Shown in pieces: positions 15,516-24,776 of a stretch of DNA of 64,000 nucleotides; the stretch's first letter is position 1; each line of letters starts with the position of its first letter. A model generated the notes under the pieces. It was not told the origin of the DNA. It ran no database searches and saw only the letters and a list, made by a program, of their open reading frames with translations. Made by a program: the position numbers and the translations under genes. Source of the stretch: Escherichia coli (GTDB taxonomy: Bacteria > Pseudomonadota > Gammaproteobacteria > Enterobacterales > Enterobacteriaceae); the NCBI GenBank assembly GCA_021307345.1, contig CP089930.1:2418001-2482000 (forward strand), in the 5' to 3' direction.

Positions 15516-15859
15516 AGAAAAGTGAATTTGAACGGGGAGACATTGTGCTGGTCGGCTTTGATCCAGCAAGCGGCCATGAACAGCAAGGTGCTGGTCGGCC
15601 TGCGCTTGTGCTCTCCGTTCAAGCCTTTAATCAACTGGGAATGACGTTGGTTGCTCCCATTAGTCAGGGCGGAAATTTTGCCCGTTATGCCGGATTTAGC
15701 GTTCCGTTACATTGCGAAGAAGGCGATGTGTATGGCGTGGTATTGGTGAATCAGGTACGAATGATGGATTTACGCGCCCGTCAGGCAAAACGTATTGGTC
15801 TGGCTGCGGACGAGGTGGTGGAAGACGTGTTATTACGTTTGCAGGCGGTGGTGGAATAA
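15509..15859 (+). CDS. chpB: Endoribonuclease toxin ChpB, MazF/PemK family
   Basis: A 116-residue mRNA interferase that cleaves single-stranded RNA and is inhibited by ChpS. The MazF-fold signatures RGDIVLVGFDPASGHEQQG (near residues 9-27) and RPALVLS are visible. The length equals the K-12 protein, with a few substitutions near the C-terminus. It is translationally coupled to chpS. Confidence 0.96.
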   Translation: MVKKSEFERGDIVLVGFDPASGHEQQGAGRPALVLSVQAFNQLGMTLVAPISQGGNFARYAGFSVPLHCEEGDVYGVVLVNQVRMMDLRARQAKRIGLAADEVVEDVLLRLQAVVE

Positions 15860-15937
15860 GATGTGTTTATTTATCGCGGACATAAAAAACCCTTACTAAC
15901 CGAAGCCCGGCGTTCAGGGTTATTGCGCTAGAAGAAC

Positions 15938-16468
15938 TTATTTATTCTTTGCGCGCTCGAAGGAAGCAACGATTTCAGCTTTAGCGGCTTCGGCGTTATC
16001 CCAGCCGTCAACTTTAACCCATTTGCCTTTTTCGAGGTCTTTGTAGTGCTCGAAGAAGTGAGCGATCTGAGCCTTCAGCAGTTCCGGCAGATCGTTAACG
16101 TCTTTGATGTGATCGTATTCTTTGCTCAGCTTGCTGTGCGGAACAGCAACCAATTTCGCATCTTCACCGGCTTCGTCGGTCATTTTCAGAACGCCAACCG
16201 GACGGCAACGGATCACAGAACCCGGCTGCAGCGGGTACGGAGTCGGAACCAGTACGTCAACCGGGTCACCGTCCAGAGACAGGGTGTGGTTGATGTAACC
16301 GTAGTTGCACGGATAGAACATCGCGGTGGACATGAAGCGGTCAACGAACAGTGCGCCGCTCTCTTTGTCGATTTCGTATTTGATCGGATCTGCGTTAGCC
16401 GGGATTTCGATAACAACGTAGATGTCTTCCGGCAGATCTTTACCCGCAGGGACGTTGAGTAAGCTCAT
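15938..16468 (-). CDS. ppa: Inorganic pyrophosphatase
   Basis: A 176-residue essential class I pyrophosphatase that hydrolyses PPi to phosphate and drives biosynthetic reactions. The signature DGDPVDVLV (about residues 66-74) carries the metal-binding aspartates, and [12 protein letters not shown] and FYPCNYGYI are also typical. The start at 16468 (MSLLNVPAG) gives the family length; the 29-codon upstream extension is non-conserved leader. It is divergent from ytfQ across a 308-bp control region. Confidence 0.98.
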   Translation of the reverse strand: MSLLNVPAGKDLPEDIYVVIEIPANADPIKYEIDKESGALFVDRFMSTAMFYPCNYGYINHTLSLDGDPVDVLVPTPYPLQPGSVIRCRPVGVLKMTDEAGEDAKLVAVPHSKLSKEYDHIKDVNDLPELLKAQIAHFFEHYKDLEKGKWVKVDGWDNAEAAKAEIVASFERAKNK

Positions 16469-16631
16469 GTCTGTTTCCTTTAAAATATGTGGCAAACAAG
16501 TGCCGAGTATTATAGCCAACTCGCGCCGAATGTCTTCGCTTGTTTTCGTCCTCATATTCCTTTTTCGCCAGTTTTAAGACGGCTTGTGGAGCAGGAAAAT
16601 CCATAACCGTAGCCGCATTTTTCATAGTGAT

Positions 16632-16647
16632 ATGAAAGCGATTACAA
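16632..16647. promoter_or_regulatory. Probable GalR/GalS operator upstream of ytfQ
   Basis: The sequence atgaaagcgattacaa matches 14 of 16 positions of the GalR/GalS consensus GTGNAANCGNTTNCAC. It lies in the ppa-ytfQ divergent region, about 130 bp before ytfQ. Control of a galactose-family sugar importer by the gal regulators is biologically sensible. Confidence 0.6.
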
Positions 16648-16686
16648 ACTTGTGATTAACGTTTTATTTACTTTTTTGAAGTGTGA

Positions 16687-16705
16687 TGTAACGCAATCCG
16701 TTACA
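16687..16705. promoter_or_regulatory. Perfect inverted repeat upstream of ytfQ
   Basis: tgtaacg-caatc-cgttaca, with 7-bp perfect arms, 71 bp before the ytfQ ATG. It may be a second operator or a palindrome overlapping the promoter. The binding protein cannot be named from sequence alone. The rest of the 308-bp ppa-ytfQ gap shows nothing else recognisable. Confidence 0.4.
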
Positions 16706-16776
16706 TAACGAATTGTCTATAGTTTTTTCGCGAACATCTTTTCACCAATAATAACTATCCCGACGAGGACAACCCT

Positions 16777-17733
16777 ATGTGGAAACGCTTACTTGTAGTC
16801 TCTGCAGTCTCGGCAGCCATGTCGTCTATGGCGTTGGCCGCTCCATTAACCGTAGGATTTTCGCAGGTCGGATCAGAATCCGGCTGGCGCGCCGCAGAAA
16901 CCAACGTGGCGAAAAGTGAGGCCGAAAAACGCGGTATCACGCTGAAAATTGCCGATGGTCAGCAAAAGCAGGAAAACCAGATTAAAGCGGTACGTTCCTT
17001 TGTTGCACAAGGGGTAGATGCAATCTTTATTGCTCCAGTGGTGGCGACGGGTTGGGAACCGGTATTAAAAGAGGCGAAAGATGCCGAAATTCCGGTCTTT
17101 TTGCTCGACCGTTCCATCGACGTGAAAGACAAATCTCTCTATATGACCACCGTTACTGCCGACAACATTCTGGAAGGCAAGTTGATTGGTGACTGGCTGG
17201 TGAAAGAGGTCAACGGTAAACCATGTAACGTGGTTGAGTTGCAGGGTACTGTTGGGGCAAGTGTTGCCATCGACCGTAAAAAAGGCTTTGCCGAAGCTAT
17301 TAAGAATGCGCCAAACATCAAAATCATCCGCTCACAGTCCGGTGACTTCACCCGCAGTAAAGGCAAAGAAGTTATGGAGAGCTTTATCAAAGCGGAAAAC
17401 AACGGCAAAAATATCTGCATGGTTTACGCCCATAACGACGACATGGTGATTGGTGCAATTCAGGCAATTAAAGAAGCGGGTCTGAAGCCGGGTAAAGATA
17501 TCCTCACGGGTTCCATTGACGGCGTACCAGATATCTACAAAGCGATGATTGATGGCGAAGCGAACGCCAGCGTTGAACTGACGCCGAATATGGCAGGCCC
17601 CGCTTTTGATGCGCTGGAGAAATACAAAAAAGACGGCACTATGCCTGAAAAGTTGACCCTGACCAAATCCACCCTTTACCTGCCTGATACTGCAAAAGAA
17701 GAGTTAGAGAAGAAGAAAAATATGGGGTATTGA
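16777..17733 (+). CDS. ytfQ: Galactofuranose ABC importer, periplasmic binding protein YtfQ
   Basis: A 318-residue periplasmic sugar-binding protein (type I fold) for galactofuranose and related furanose forms. A signal peptide (about 1-21, ending in SMALA) precedes the mature start APLTVGFSQVG. It heads the importer gene set ytfQ-ytfR-ytfT-yjfF. The 212-bp gap to ytfR contains a REP unit and a second repeat, which probably stabilise or separate the abundant binding-protein mRNA, as in other binding-protein operons. Confidence 0.95.
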   Translation: MWKRLLVVSAVSAAMSSMALAAPLTVGFSQVGSESGWRAAETNVAKSEAEKRGITLKIADGQQKQENQIKAVRSFVAQGVDAIFIAPVVATGWEPVLKEAKDAEIPVFLLDRSIDVKDKSLYMTTVTADNILEGKLIGDWLVKEVNGKPCNVVELQGTVGASVAIDRKKGFAEAIKNAPNIKIIRSQSGDFTRSKGKEVMESFIKAENNGKNICMVYAHNDDMVIGAIQAIKEAGLKPGKDILTGSIDGVPDIYKAMIDGEANASVELTPNMAGPAFDALEKYKKDGTMPEKLTLTKSTLYLPDTAKEELEKKKNMGY

Positions 17734-17765
17734 GGGACATCAATACCTGATGCCGACTTGTACGC

Positions 17766-17797
17766 CGCCGGATAAGGCGTTCACGCCGCATCCGGCA
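17766..17797. repeat. REP element between ytfQ and ytfR
   Basis: gccggataagg..ccgcatccggca forms the imperfect palindrome of a REP unit. It lies between the binding-protein gene and the rest of its operon, where REP units often protect the upstream mRNA from 3' decay. Confidence 0.85.
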
Positions 17798-17835
17798 GTT
17801 GTGCAGTACCGGACTTAACACCATGCACAATCTGT

Positions 17836-17874
17836 CCCCTCGCCCCTTCGGGGAGAGGGTTAGGGTGAGGGGGA
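17836..17874. repeat. Interspersed repeat, ccctc-gggag-tagggtgaggg type
   Basis: cccctcgccccttcgggga followed by gagggttagggtgaggggg. The first half is a hairpin, followed by a TAGGGTGAGGG tail. Near-identical copies lie at 28019-28054 and 47766-47798 in this window. I recognise it as a common E. coli intergenic repeat but do not assign it a formal name. Confidence 0.75.
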
Positions 17875-17945
17875 CAAACGGCGCAGCTCTTAACATCAGG
17901 CACGATCTATTCCCAGACTTTTAGAGCGTGGCTAAGGGGGAAACC

Positions 17946-19448
17946 ATGACGACCGACCAACACCAGGAAATCCTCCGTACCGAAGGATTAAGTAAATTTT
18001 TCCCCGGCGTCAAAGCGTTAGACAGCGTCGACTTCAGCCTACGGCGCGGTGAAATTATGGCGCTGCTCGGTGAAAACGGAGCCGGTAAATCGACGCTGAT
18101 CAAAGCACTTACCGGTGTCTACCACGCCGATCGCGGTACTATCTGGTTGGATGGTCAGACTATTTCACCAAAAAACACCGCCCACGCACAACAACTTGGC
18201 ATCGGCACCGTCTATCAGGAAGTCAACCTGTTACCCAACATGTCGGTAGCCGACAATCTATTCATAGGCCGCGAACCCAGGCGTTTTGGCCTGCTACGCC
18301 GTAAAGAGATGGAAAAGCGCGCTACAGAACTGATGGCATCGTATGGCTTCTCCCTCGACGTGCGTGAACCGCTCAACCGTTTTTCGGTGGCGATGCAGCA
18401 AATCGTCGCCATTTGTCGGGCTATCGATCTCTCCGCCAAAGTGCTGATCCTTGATGAACCTACCGCCAGCCTCGACACTCAGGAAGTAGAGTTGCTGTTT
18501 GGCCTGATGCGCCAGTTGCGCGATCGCGGCGTCAGCCTGATCTTTGTTACGCACTTTCTCGATCAGGTTTATCAAGTCAGCGATCGGATCACCGTCTTAC
18601 GCAACGGCAACTTCGTTGGCTGTCGGGAAACCCGCGAGCTACCGCAGATTGAACTGGTCAAAATGATGCTTGGGCGCGAACTCGACACCCACGCGCTACA
18701 ACGTGCCGGGCGGACATTACTTAGCGACAAACCCGTTGCCGCGTTCAAAAATTACGGTAAAAAAGGCACGATCGCACCGTTTGATCTCGAAGTACGCCCC
18801 GGCGAGATCGTCGGTCTGGCAGGATTGCTGGGATCAGGGCGTACCGAAACCGCTGAAGTTATCTTCGGTATCAAACCCGCTGACAGCGGTACTGCGCTGA
18901 TCAAAGGCCAACCACAAACCCTGCGATCGCCACATCAGGCTTCGGTACTGGGCATTGGTTTTTGTCCGGAAGACAGAAAAACCGATGGCATCATTGCCGC
19001 CGCCTCGGTGCGGGAAAATATCATCCTTGCCTTACAAGCCCAGCGCGGCTGGCTACGGCCGATCTCTCGCAAAGAACAGCAAGAGATTGCCGAACGTTTT
19101 ATCCGCCAGCTTGGCATTCGCACACCTTCAACTGAACAACCGATAGAGTTTCTCTCTGGTGGCAATCAGCAAAAAGTGTTGCTCTCACGCTGGCTGCTGA
19201 CTCGTCCGCAATTTCTGATCCTCGACGAGCCAACGCGCGGCATTGACGTTGGCGCCCATGCTGAGATCATCCGCCTGATTGAAACGCTGTGTGCCGATGG
19301 CCTGGCGCTGCTGGTGATCTCCTCAGAACTGGAAGAGCTGGTGGGCTATGCCGATCGGGTGATCATCATGCGCGATCGCAAACAGGTGGCGGAGATCCCG
19401 CTGGCAGAGCTTTCCGTTCCGGCGATCATGAATGCCATTGCGGCGTAA
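17946..19448 (+). CDS. ytfR: Galactofuranose ABC importer, duplicated ATPase YtfR
   Basis: A 500-residue ATPase with two fused nucleotide-binding domains, as in RbsA and MglA. The first (about 1-245) has Walker A GENGAGKST and Walker B LILDEPTAS, with the non-canonical signature FSVAMQQ in place of LSGGQ. The second (about 255-500) has a degenerate Walker A GLLGSGRTE, a good signature LSGGNQQK and LILDEPTRG. The ATG at 17946 follows taaggggga. It overlaps no neighbour; ytfT begins 10 bases after its stop. Confidence 0.95.
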   Translation: MTTDQHQEILRTEGLSKFFPGVKALDSVDFSLRRGEIMALLGENGAGKSTLIKALTGVYHADRGTIWLDGQTISPKNTAHAQQLGIGTVYQEVNLLPNMSVADNLFIGREPRRFGLLRRKEMEKRATELMASYGFSLDVREPLNRFSVAMQQIVAICRAIDLSAKVLILDEPTASLDTQEVELLFGLMRQLRDRGVSLIFVTHFLDQVYQVSDRITVLRNGNFVGCRETRELPQIELVKMMLGRELDTHALQRAGRTLLSDKPVAAFKNYGKKGTIAPFDLEVRPGEIVGLAGLLGSGRTETAEVIFGIKPADSGTALIKGQPQTLRSPHQASVLGIGFCPEDRKTDGIIAAASVRENIILALQAQRGWLRPISRKEQQEIAERFIRQLGIRTPSTEQPIEFLSGGNQQKVLLSRWLLTRPQFLILDEPTRGIDVGAHAEIIRLIETLCADGLALLVISSELEELVGYADRVIIMRDRKQVAEIPLAELSVPAIMNAIAA

Positions 19449-19458
19449 GGAGAACAGT

Positions 19459-20484
19459 GTGATGCCTCAATCTCTCCCTGACACCGCGTCGTCGAAAAGG
19501 CGTTTTCGCTGGCCGACGGGAATGCCGCAACTGGCGGCGCTGTTGCTGGTGTTGCTGGTCGATAGTCTGGTCGCCCCACATTTCTGGCAGGTGGTACTTC
19601 AGGATGGGCGTTTGTTCGGTAGCCCCATCGACATTCTTAACCGTGCAGCACCCGTTGCGCTGTTGGCGATTGGCATGACGCTGGTGATCGCCACTGGCGG
19701 TATCGATCTTTCAGTAGGCGCGGTGATGGCTATCGCAGGAGCCACAACTGCCGCGATGACGGTGGCGGGATTCAGCCTGCCGATTGTTTTGTTAAGCGCC
19801 CTGGGCACCGGCATCCTGGCGGGATTGTGGAACGGCATTCTGGTGGCGATCCTCAAAATCCAGCCGTTTGTCGCCACTCTGATCCTGATGGTTGCCGGGC
19901 GCGGCGTGGCGCAACTGATCACCTCCGGGCAGATCGTCACGTTTAACTCGCCGGATCTCTCGTGGTTCGGCAGTGGATCGCTGCTGTTCCTGCCAACGCC
20001 AGTCATTATCGCCGTGCTGACGCTTCTCCTGTTCTGGCTGTTGGCCCGCAAAACGGCGCTGGGGATGTTTATCGAAGCCGTTGGTATCAACATTCGGGCG
20101 GCAAAAAATGCCGGAGTAAACACGCGGATCATCGTCATGCTTACCTACGTGTTGAGCGGGCTGTGTGCGGCAATCGCGGGCATTATCGTGGCGGCGGATA
20201 TTCGCGGTGCCGATGCCAACAACGCCGGATTATGGCTGGAACTGGACGCTATACTCGCGGTGGTGATCGGCGGTGGATCGCTGATGGGCGGGCGTTTTAA
20301 CCTGCTGCTTTCGGTAGTGGGGGCGCTGATCATTCAGGGAATGAACACCGGGATTTTACTTTCGGGCTTTCCGCCAGAGATGAACCAGGTGGTGAAAGCG
20401 GTGGTGGTGCTTTGCGTGCTGATTGTTCAGTCGCAACGCTTTATCAGTCTGATTAAAGGAGTGCGTAGCCGTGATAAAACGTAA
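19459..20484 (+). CDS. ytfT: Galactofuranose ABC importer, permease YtfT
   Basis: A 341-residue inner-membrane permease of the branched-chain amino acid/ribose type (BPD_transp_2), with about 9-10 membrane segments and the family segment ATGGIDLSVGAVMAIAG. I start it at the GTG at 19459, which follows aaggagaaca; the ATG one codon later (19462) is equally possible. Its 3' end overlaps yjfF by 14 bases, consistent with coupled synthesis of the two permease subunits. Confidence 0.94.
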   Translation: MMPQSLPDTASSKRRFRWPTGMPQLAALLLVLLVDSLVAPHFWQVVLQDGRLFGSPIDILNRAAPVALLAIGMTLVIATGGIDLSVGAVMAIAGATTAAMTVAGFSLPIVLLSALGTGILAGLWNGILVAILKIQPFVATLILMVAGRGVAQLITSGQIVTFNSPDLSWFGSGSLLFLPTPVIIAVLTLLLFWLLARKTALGMFIEAVGINIRAAKNAGVNTRIIVMLTYVLSGLCAAIAGIIVAADIRGADANNAGLWLELDAILAVVIGGGSLMGGRFNLLLSVVGALIIQGMNTGILLSGFPPEMNQVVKAVVVLCVLIVQSQRFISLIKGVRSRDKT

Positions 20485-21466
20485 CTTGCCACTGATGATC
20501 ACCATCGGCGTTTTTGTGCTGGGCTATCTCTACTGCTTGACGCAGTTTCCCGGTTTTGCTTCCACGCGAGTGATATGCAATATCCTGACCGATAACGCCT
20601 TTTTGGGGATTATTGCTGTCGGTATGACCTTTGTGATCCTCTCCGGCGGGATCGATCTTTCCGTCGGTTCGGTGATCGCTTTTACCGGCGTGTTTCTGGC
20701 AAAAGTGATTGGCGACTTTGGGATTTCACCACTATTGGCCTTCCCGCTGGTGCTGCTGATGGGGTGTGTATTCGGCGCATTTATGGGGCTTCTGATCGAC
20801 GCGCTGAAGATCCCGGCATTCATTATTACCCTTGCGGGAATGTTCTTTTTGCGTGGCGTCAGCTATCTCGTTTCGGAAGAGTCGATCCCGATTAACCATC
20901 CGATTTACGACACACTCTCAAGCCTTGCGTGGAAAATTCCCGGCGGTGGGCGTTTAAGCGCGATGGGATTACTGATGCTGGCGGTCGTGGTTATCGGTAT
21001 TTTCCTCGCGCATCGCACCCGCTTTGGTAATCAGGTGTATGCCATTGGCGGCAACGCGACGTCGGCAAACCTGATGGGGATTTCTACCCGCAACACCGCG
21101 ATTCGCATTTATATGCTTTCCACCGGACTGGCAACGCTGGCGGGGATTGTCTTCTCGATTTACACCCAGGCCGGATACGCGCTGGCAGGCGTAGGTGTGG
21201 AACTGGACGCTATCGCGTCGGTGGTGATTGGCGGCACGTTGTTAAGTGGTGGGGTAGGGACGGTATTGGGGACGCTGTTTGGCGTGGCGATTCAGGGACT
21301 CATTCAGACTTACATAAACTTTGACGGTACGCTGAGTTCATGGTGGACGAAAATCGCCATCGGCATTTTGTTGTTTATTTTTATTGCCTTACAGCGTGGG
21401 CTAACGGTGCTGTGGGAGAATCGTCAGAGTTCACCAGTGACAAGAGTCAACATTGCGCAGCGATAA
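20471..21466 (+). CDS. yjfF: Galactofuranose ABC importer, permease YjfF
   Basis: A 331-residue second permease, paralogous to YtfT (shared segment SGGIDLSVGSVIAFTG), starting with GTG at 20471 inside the ytfT end. The two permeases with YtfR and YtfQ make the complete importer. A bidirectional terminator follows directly after the stop, shared with the convergent fbp. Confidence 0.94.
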   Translation: MIKRNLPLMITIGVFVLGYLYCLTQFPGFASTRVICNILTDNAFLGIIAVGMTFVILSGGIDLSVGSVIAFTGVFLAKVIGDFGISPLLAFPLVLLMGCVFGAFMGLLIDALKIPAFIITLAGMFFLRGVSYLVSEESIPINHPIYDTLSSLAWKIPGGGRLSAMGLLMLAVVVIGIFLAHRTRFGNQVYAIGGNATSANLMGISTRNTAIRIYMLSTGLATLAGIVFSIYTQAGYALAGVGVELDAIASVVIGGTLLSGGVGTVLGTLFGVAIQGLIQTYINFDGTLSSWWTKIAIGILLFIFIALQRGLTVLWENRQSSPVTRVNIAQR

Positions 21467-21470
21467 AAAC

Positions 21471-21490
21471 GCCTCTCCGTGTGGAGAGGC
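21471..21490. terminator. Bidirectional terminator between yjfF and fbp
   Basis: Perfect stem gcctctcc-gtgt-ggagaggc between two convergent stop codons, with an A-run (aaaaac) on its left that serves fbp on the minus strand. Confidence 0.85.
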
Positions 21491-21498
21491 GCAGGAGA

Positions 21499-22497
21499 TT
21501 ACGCGTCCGGGAACTCACGGATAAAGCGTTCGACATCTTCAACCATATGGTCATTGCCGACGAAGAACGAACGGCGCTGGTGCAGGGTTTCCGGGATGAT
21601 ATCCAGAATACGCTCTTTGCCATCGCTCGCTTTACCGCCCGCTTGTTCCGCCAGGAATGCCATCGGGTTGCACTCATACAGCAAACGCAGTTTGCCGTCC
21701 GGGTGGCTGGCGGTGCTTGGGTAGAGATAAATTCCACCTTTCAGCAGGTTACGGTGAAAATCCGCAACCAGTGAACCGATATAACGCGAGGTATACGGGC
21801 GGTTGGTGGATTTATCTTCTTCCTGGCAGAATTTAATGTACTTCTTCACCCCGTTAGGGAACTTAATGTAGTTTCCTTCGTTGATGGAGTAGGTTTTGCC
21901 TTTCTCCGGGAAGCGCATCCGTTCCTGGCACAGGCAGAAAACGCCGAGTGAAGGATCATAGGTAAAGGCGTGAACACCGCATCCTGTGGTGTAAACCAGC
22001 ATGGTAGAGGAGCCGTATACCACGTAACCTGCGGCAACCTGTTTGTTACCAGGCTGGAGGAAATCTTCTTCCGTTACCGGCGTACCGACAGGTGTAACGC
22101 GGCGGTAGATGGAGAAAATCGTACCGACAGAGACGTTAACATCGATGTTGGACGAGCCATCCAGTGGATCCATCAGCACAACGTATTTTGCGTGTTCACA
22201 GCCTTCAAAGACGACAATCTCATCTTCTTCTTCAGATGCAATGCCCGCAACGATATCGCGCGCTTTCAATGCGGCTTTCAGTTTTTCATTAGCGAACAGA
22301 TCGAGTTTCTGCTGAACCTCGCCCTGCACGTTCTCAGCACCGCTGGCACCCAGGATATCAACCAGTCCTGCTTTGTTGATATCGCGATGGATAATCTTGG
22401 CGCCCAGTTTTATTGCCGACAGCAAAGCAGTGAGTTCACCGGTAGCATGAGAAAACTCGTGCTGCTTTTCGACAATAAATTCACCTAACGTTTTCAT
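21499..22497 (-). CDS. fbp: Fructose-1,6-bisphosphatase class I
   Basis: A 332-residue cytoplasmic gluconeogenic enzyme that converts fructose 1,6-bisphosphate to fructose 6-phosphate. The metal/phosphate site [19 protein letters not shown] lies near residues 110-128, and the FBPase active-site segment [11 protein letters not shown] lies near residues 267-277. It is allosterically inhibited by AMP in E. coli. The length is standard. It is a single gene, convergent with yjfF and divergent from mpl. Confidence 0.98.
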
Positions 22498-22672
22498 AAA
22501 ACTTTCCCTGCAATGTTTATGGAGTAAAGCGACCGCAACAATCTTAACAAATAATCTGAATGTTGCGCTCAGGTGAATCGCGCCAGCAAATTACGGATTA
22601 TCCTGAAATGCGTTTCTCACTTGCCCGACATATGCGTAAAATGAGCGGTAGATTAAAAAAGGATAATGACGT

Positions 22673-24046
22673 ATGCGCATTCATATTTTAGGAATTTGTG
22701 GCACGTTTATGGGTGGTCTGGCGATTCTGGCACGCCAGTTAGGCCATGAAGTAACGGGTTCGGACGCCAATGTGTATCCGCCGATGAGCACCTTACTTGA
22801 GAAGCAAGGCATTGAGCTGATTCAGGGTTACGATGCCAGCCAACTCGATCCGCAGCCGGATCTGGTGATTATTGGTAATGCCATGACCCGTGGAAATCCG
22901 TGTGTGGAAGCGGTACTGGAAAAAAACATTCCGTATATGTCGGGGCCGCAGTGGTTGCACGATTTCGTGCTGCGCGACCGCTGGGTGCTGGCCGTTGCCG
23001 GTACACACGGCAAAACCACCACGGCGGGAATGGCGACCTGGATTCTGGAACAGTGCGGCTATAAACCGGGTTTTGTTATTGGCGGTGTGCCTGGAAACTT
23101 TGAGGTTTCGGCGCGTCTGGGCGAAAGCGACTTCTTTGTTATCGAAGCGGACGAGTATGACTGCGCCTTCTTCGACAAACGCTCCAAATTTGTCCATTAC
23201 TGCCCGCGCACGCTGATCCTCAACAACCTTGAGTTCGATCATGCCGATATCTTTGACGACCTGAAAGCGATCCAGAAACAATTCCATCATCTGGTGCGTA
23301 TTGTTCCTGGGCAGGGGCGTATTATCTGGCCGGAAAACGACATCAACCTGAAACAGACCATGGCGATGGGCTGCTGGAGCGATCAGGAACAGGTGGGCGA
23401 GCAGGGGCGCTGGCAGGCGAAAAAGCTGACCACCGATACTTCCGAATGGGAAGTATTGCTGGACGGCGAAAAAGTGGGTGAGGTGAAATGGTCACTGGTT
23501 GGCGAACATAACATGCACAACGGCCTGATGGCGATTGCTGCGGCTCGCCATGTTGGTGTTGCGCCGGCAGATGCTGCTAATGCGCTGGGGTCGTTTATCA
23601 ACGCTCGTCGTCGTCTGGAGTTACGCGGTGAAGCGAATGGCGTGACGGTGTATGACGATTTTGCCCATCATCCGACGGCGATTCTGGCAACGCTGGCGGC
23701 GCTGCGCGGTAAAGTCGGTGGTACGGCGCGTATTATTGCCGTGCTGGAACCGCGCTCAAACACCATGAAGATGGGCGTCTGCAAAGACGATTTGGCACCG
23801 TCATTAGGTCGTGCCGATGAAGTCTTCCTGCTGCAACCGGCGCATATTCCGTGGCAGGTAGCTGAAGTGGCAGAAGCCTGTATTCAGCCTGCGCACTGGA
23901 GTGGTGATGTCGATGCGTTGGCAGATATGGTGGTGAAAACCGCCCAGCCTGGCGACCATATTCTGGTGATGAGCAACGGCGGTTTTGGTGGGATTCATCA
24001 GAAACTGCTGGATGGTCTGGCGAAGAAGGCGGAAGCTGCGCAGTAA
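22673..24046 (+). CDS. mpl: UDP-MurNAc:L-alanyl-gamma-D-glutamyl-meso-diaminopimelate ligase
   Basis: A 457-residue murein-recycling ligase that joins the recovered tripeptide L-Ala-gamma-D-Glu-mDAP to UDP-MurNAc. It is a Mur ligase with the N-terminal Rossmann domain (HILGICGTFMGG), the central ATPase domain with P-loop GTHGKTTTA (about residues 109-117), and the C-terminal domain from about 320. Monocistronic; a REP unit follows the stop. Confidence 0.97.
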   Translation: MRIHILGICGTFMGGLAILARQLGHEVTGSDANVYPPMSTLLEKQGIELIQGYDASQLDPQPDLVIIGNAMTRGNPCVEAVLEKNIPYMSGPQWLHDFVLRDRWVLAVAGTHGKTTTAGMATWILEQCGYKPGFVIGGVPGNFEVSARLGESDFFVIEADEYDCAFFDKRSKFVHYCPRTLILNNLEFDHADIFDDLKAIQKQFHHLVRIVPGQGRIIWPENDINLKQTMAMGCWSDQEQVGEQGRWQAKKLTTDTSEWEVLLDGEKVGEVKWSLVGEHNMHNGLMAIAAARHVGVAPADAANALGSFINARRRLELRGEANGVTVYDDFAHHPTAILATLAALRGKVGGTARIIAVLEPRSNTMKMGVCKDDLAPSLGRADEVFLLQPAHIPWQVAEVAEACIQPAHWSGDVDALADMVVKTAQPGDHILVMSNGGFGGIHQKLLDGLAKKAEAAQ

Positions 24047-24073
24047 TTCTGAAGCTTCAGCCTGGGGTAGCAT

Positions 24074-24105
24074 TGCCGGATAAAGCGTTTACGCCGCATC
24101 CGGCA
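24074..24105. repeat. REP element
   Basis: tgccggataaag..cgccgcatccggca, a single REP palindrome between the convergent mpl and darP genes. Confidence 0.88.
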
Positions 24106-24131
24106 AACCATACTCATATCAACAACAAAAC

Positions 24132-24683
24132 TTACCCTTCGTTCTCTGCCAGCTCGCGCAGATACTGGAAAATCTGTCGCGCGGATTTCGGCGGCTTATT
24201 CCCTTCTTTCTCTTTCTTCGCGTTGCGGATCAGAGTACGCAGTTGCTGGCGATCGGCATCAGGCCACAGATTCAATACATCAGCGATGGCATCATCACCT
24301 TGATCGATCAGACGATCGCGCAGGTTTTCCAGTTTATGGAACAGCACCACCTGCTGGTTGTGGCGGTTTTTTAGCTTATCCAGCGCCTGACGAATAGGCT
24401 CTACGTCGCGCTGGCGTAGCATTTTACCGATGAGCTGCAACTGGCGGCGGCGACCTTCCATTTTAATACGCTGGGCTAACTCGATAGCCGCACGCAGATC
24501 CGCATCTAACGGGATCTTATCCAGCGCGTTTTTCCCCAGATCAACAATTTCCGCGCCCAGGCGTTTTAGCTCCTCGGCATCACGTTTAATTTCACTTTTA
24601 CTGACCCAGATAATTTCATCGTCTTCGTCTTCGATATCATCACCGGGAACGTCGTCGAGCCAGTCTTCGGGCTGCTTAGTCAT
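24132..24683 (-). CDS. darP: DarP (YjgA), 50S subunit assembly factor
   Basis: A 183-residue highly charged, mostly helical protein of the DUF615 family that binds late 50S ribosomal precursors near the peptidyl-transferase centre. The N-terminus is very acidic ([14 protein letters not shown]) and the rest is rich in Arg/Lys/Gln, with signatures [12 protein letters not shown] and [13 protein letters not shown]. It is divergent from tldE. Confidence 0.95.
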   Translation of the reverse strand: MTKQPEDWLDDVPGDDIEDEDDEIIWVSKSEIKRDAEELKRLGAEIVDLGKNALDKIPLDADLRAAIELAQRIKMEGRRRQLQLIGKMLRQRDVEPIRQALDKLKNRHNQQVVLFHKLENLRDRLIDQGDDAIADVLNLWPDADRQQLRTLIRNAKKEKEGNKPPKSARQIFQYLRELAENEG

Positions 24684-24776
24684 GTCAGGCTCCTTAAAAA
24701 AAGAGGCTAATGTTACCAGTTAAGATGCGCACTGAAAAACGGTTCTCTGTTAGACTTCAGAGAAACTCTCTACATT

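Noticed and set aside
17836-17874. The hairpin-plus-tail repeats considered as CRISPR repeats
   Set aside because: The three copies are single, tens of kilobases apart, have no spacer periodicity, and there are no cas genes.
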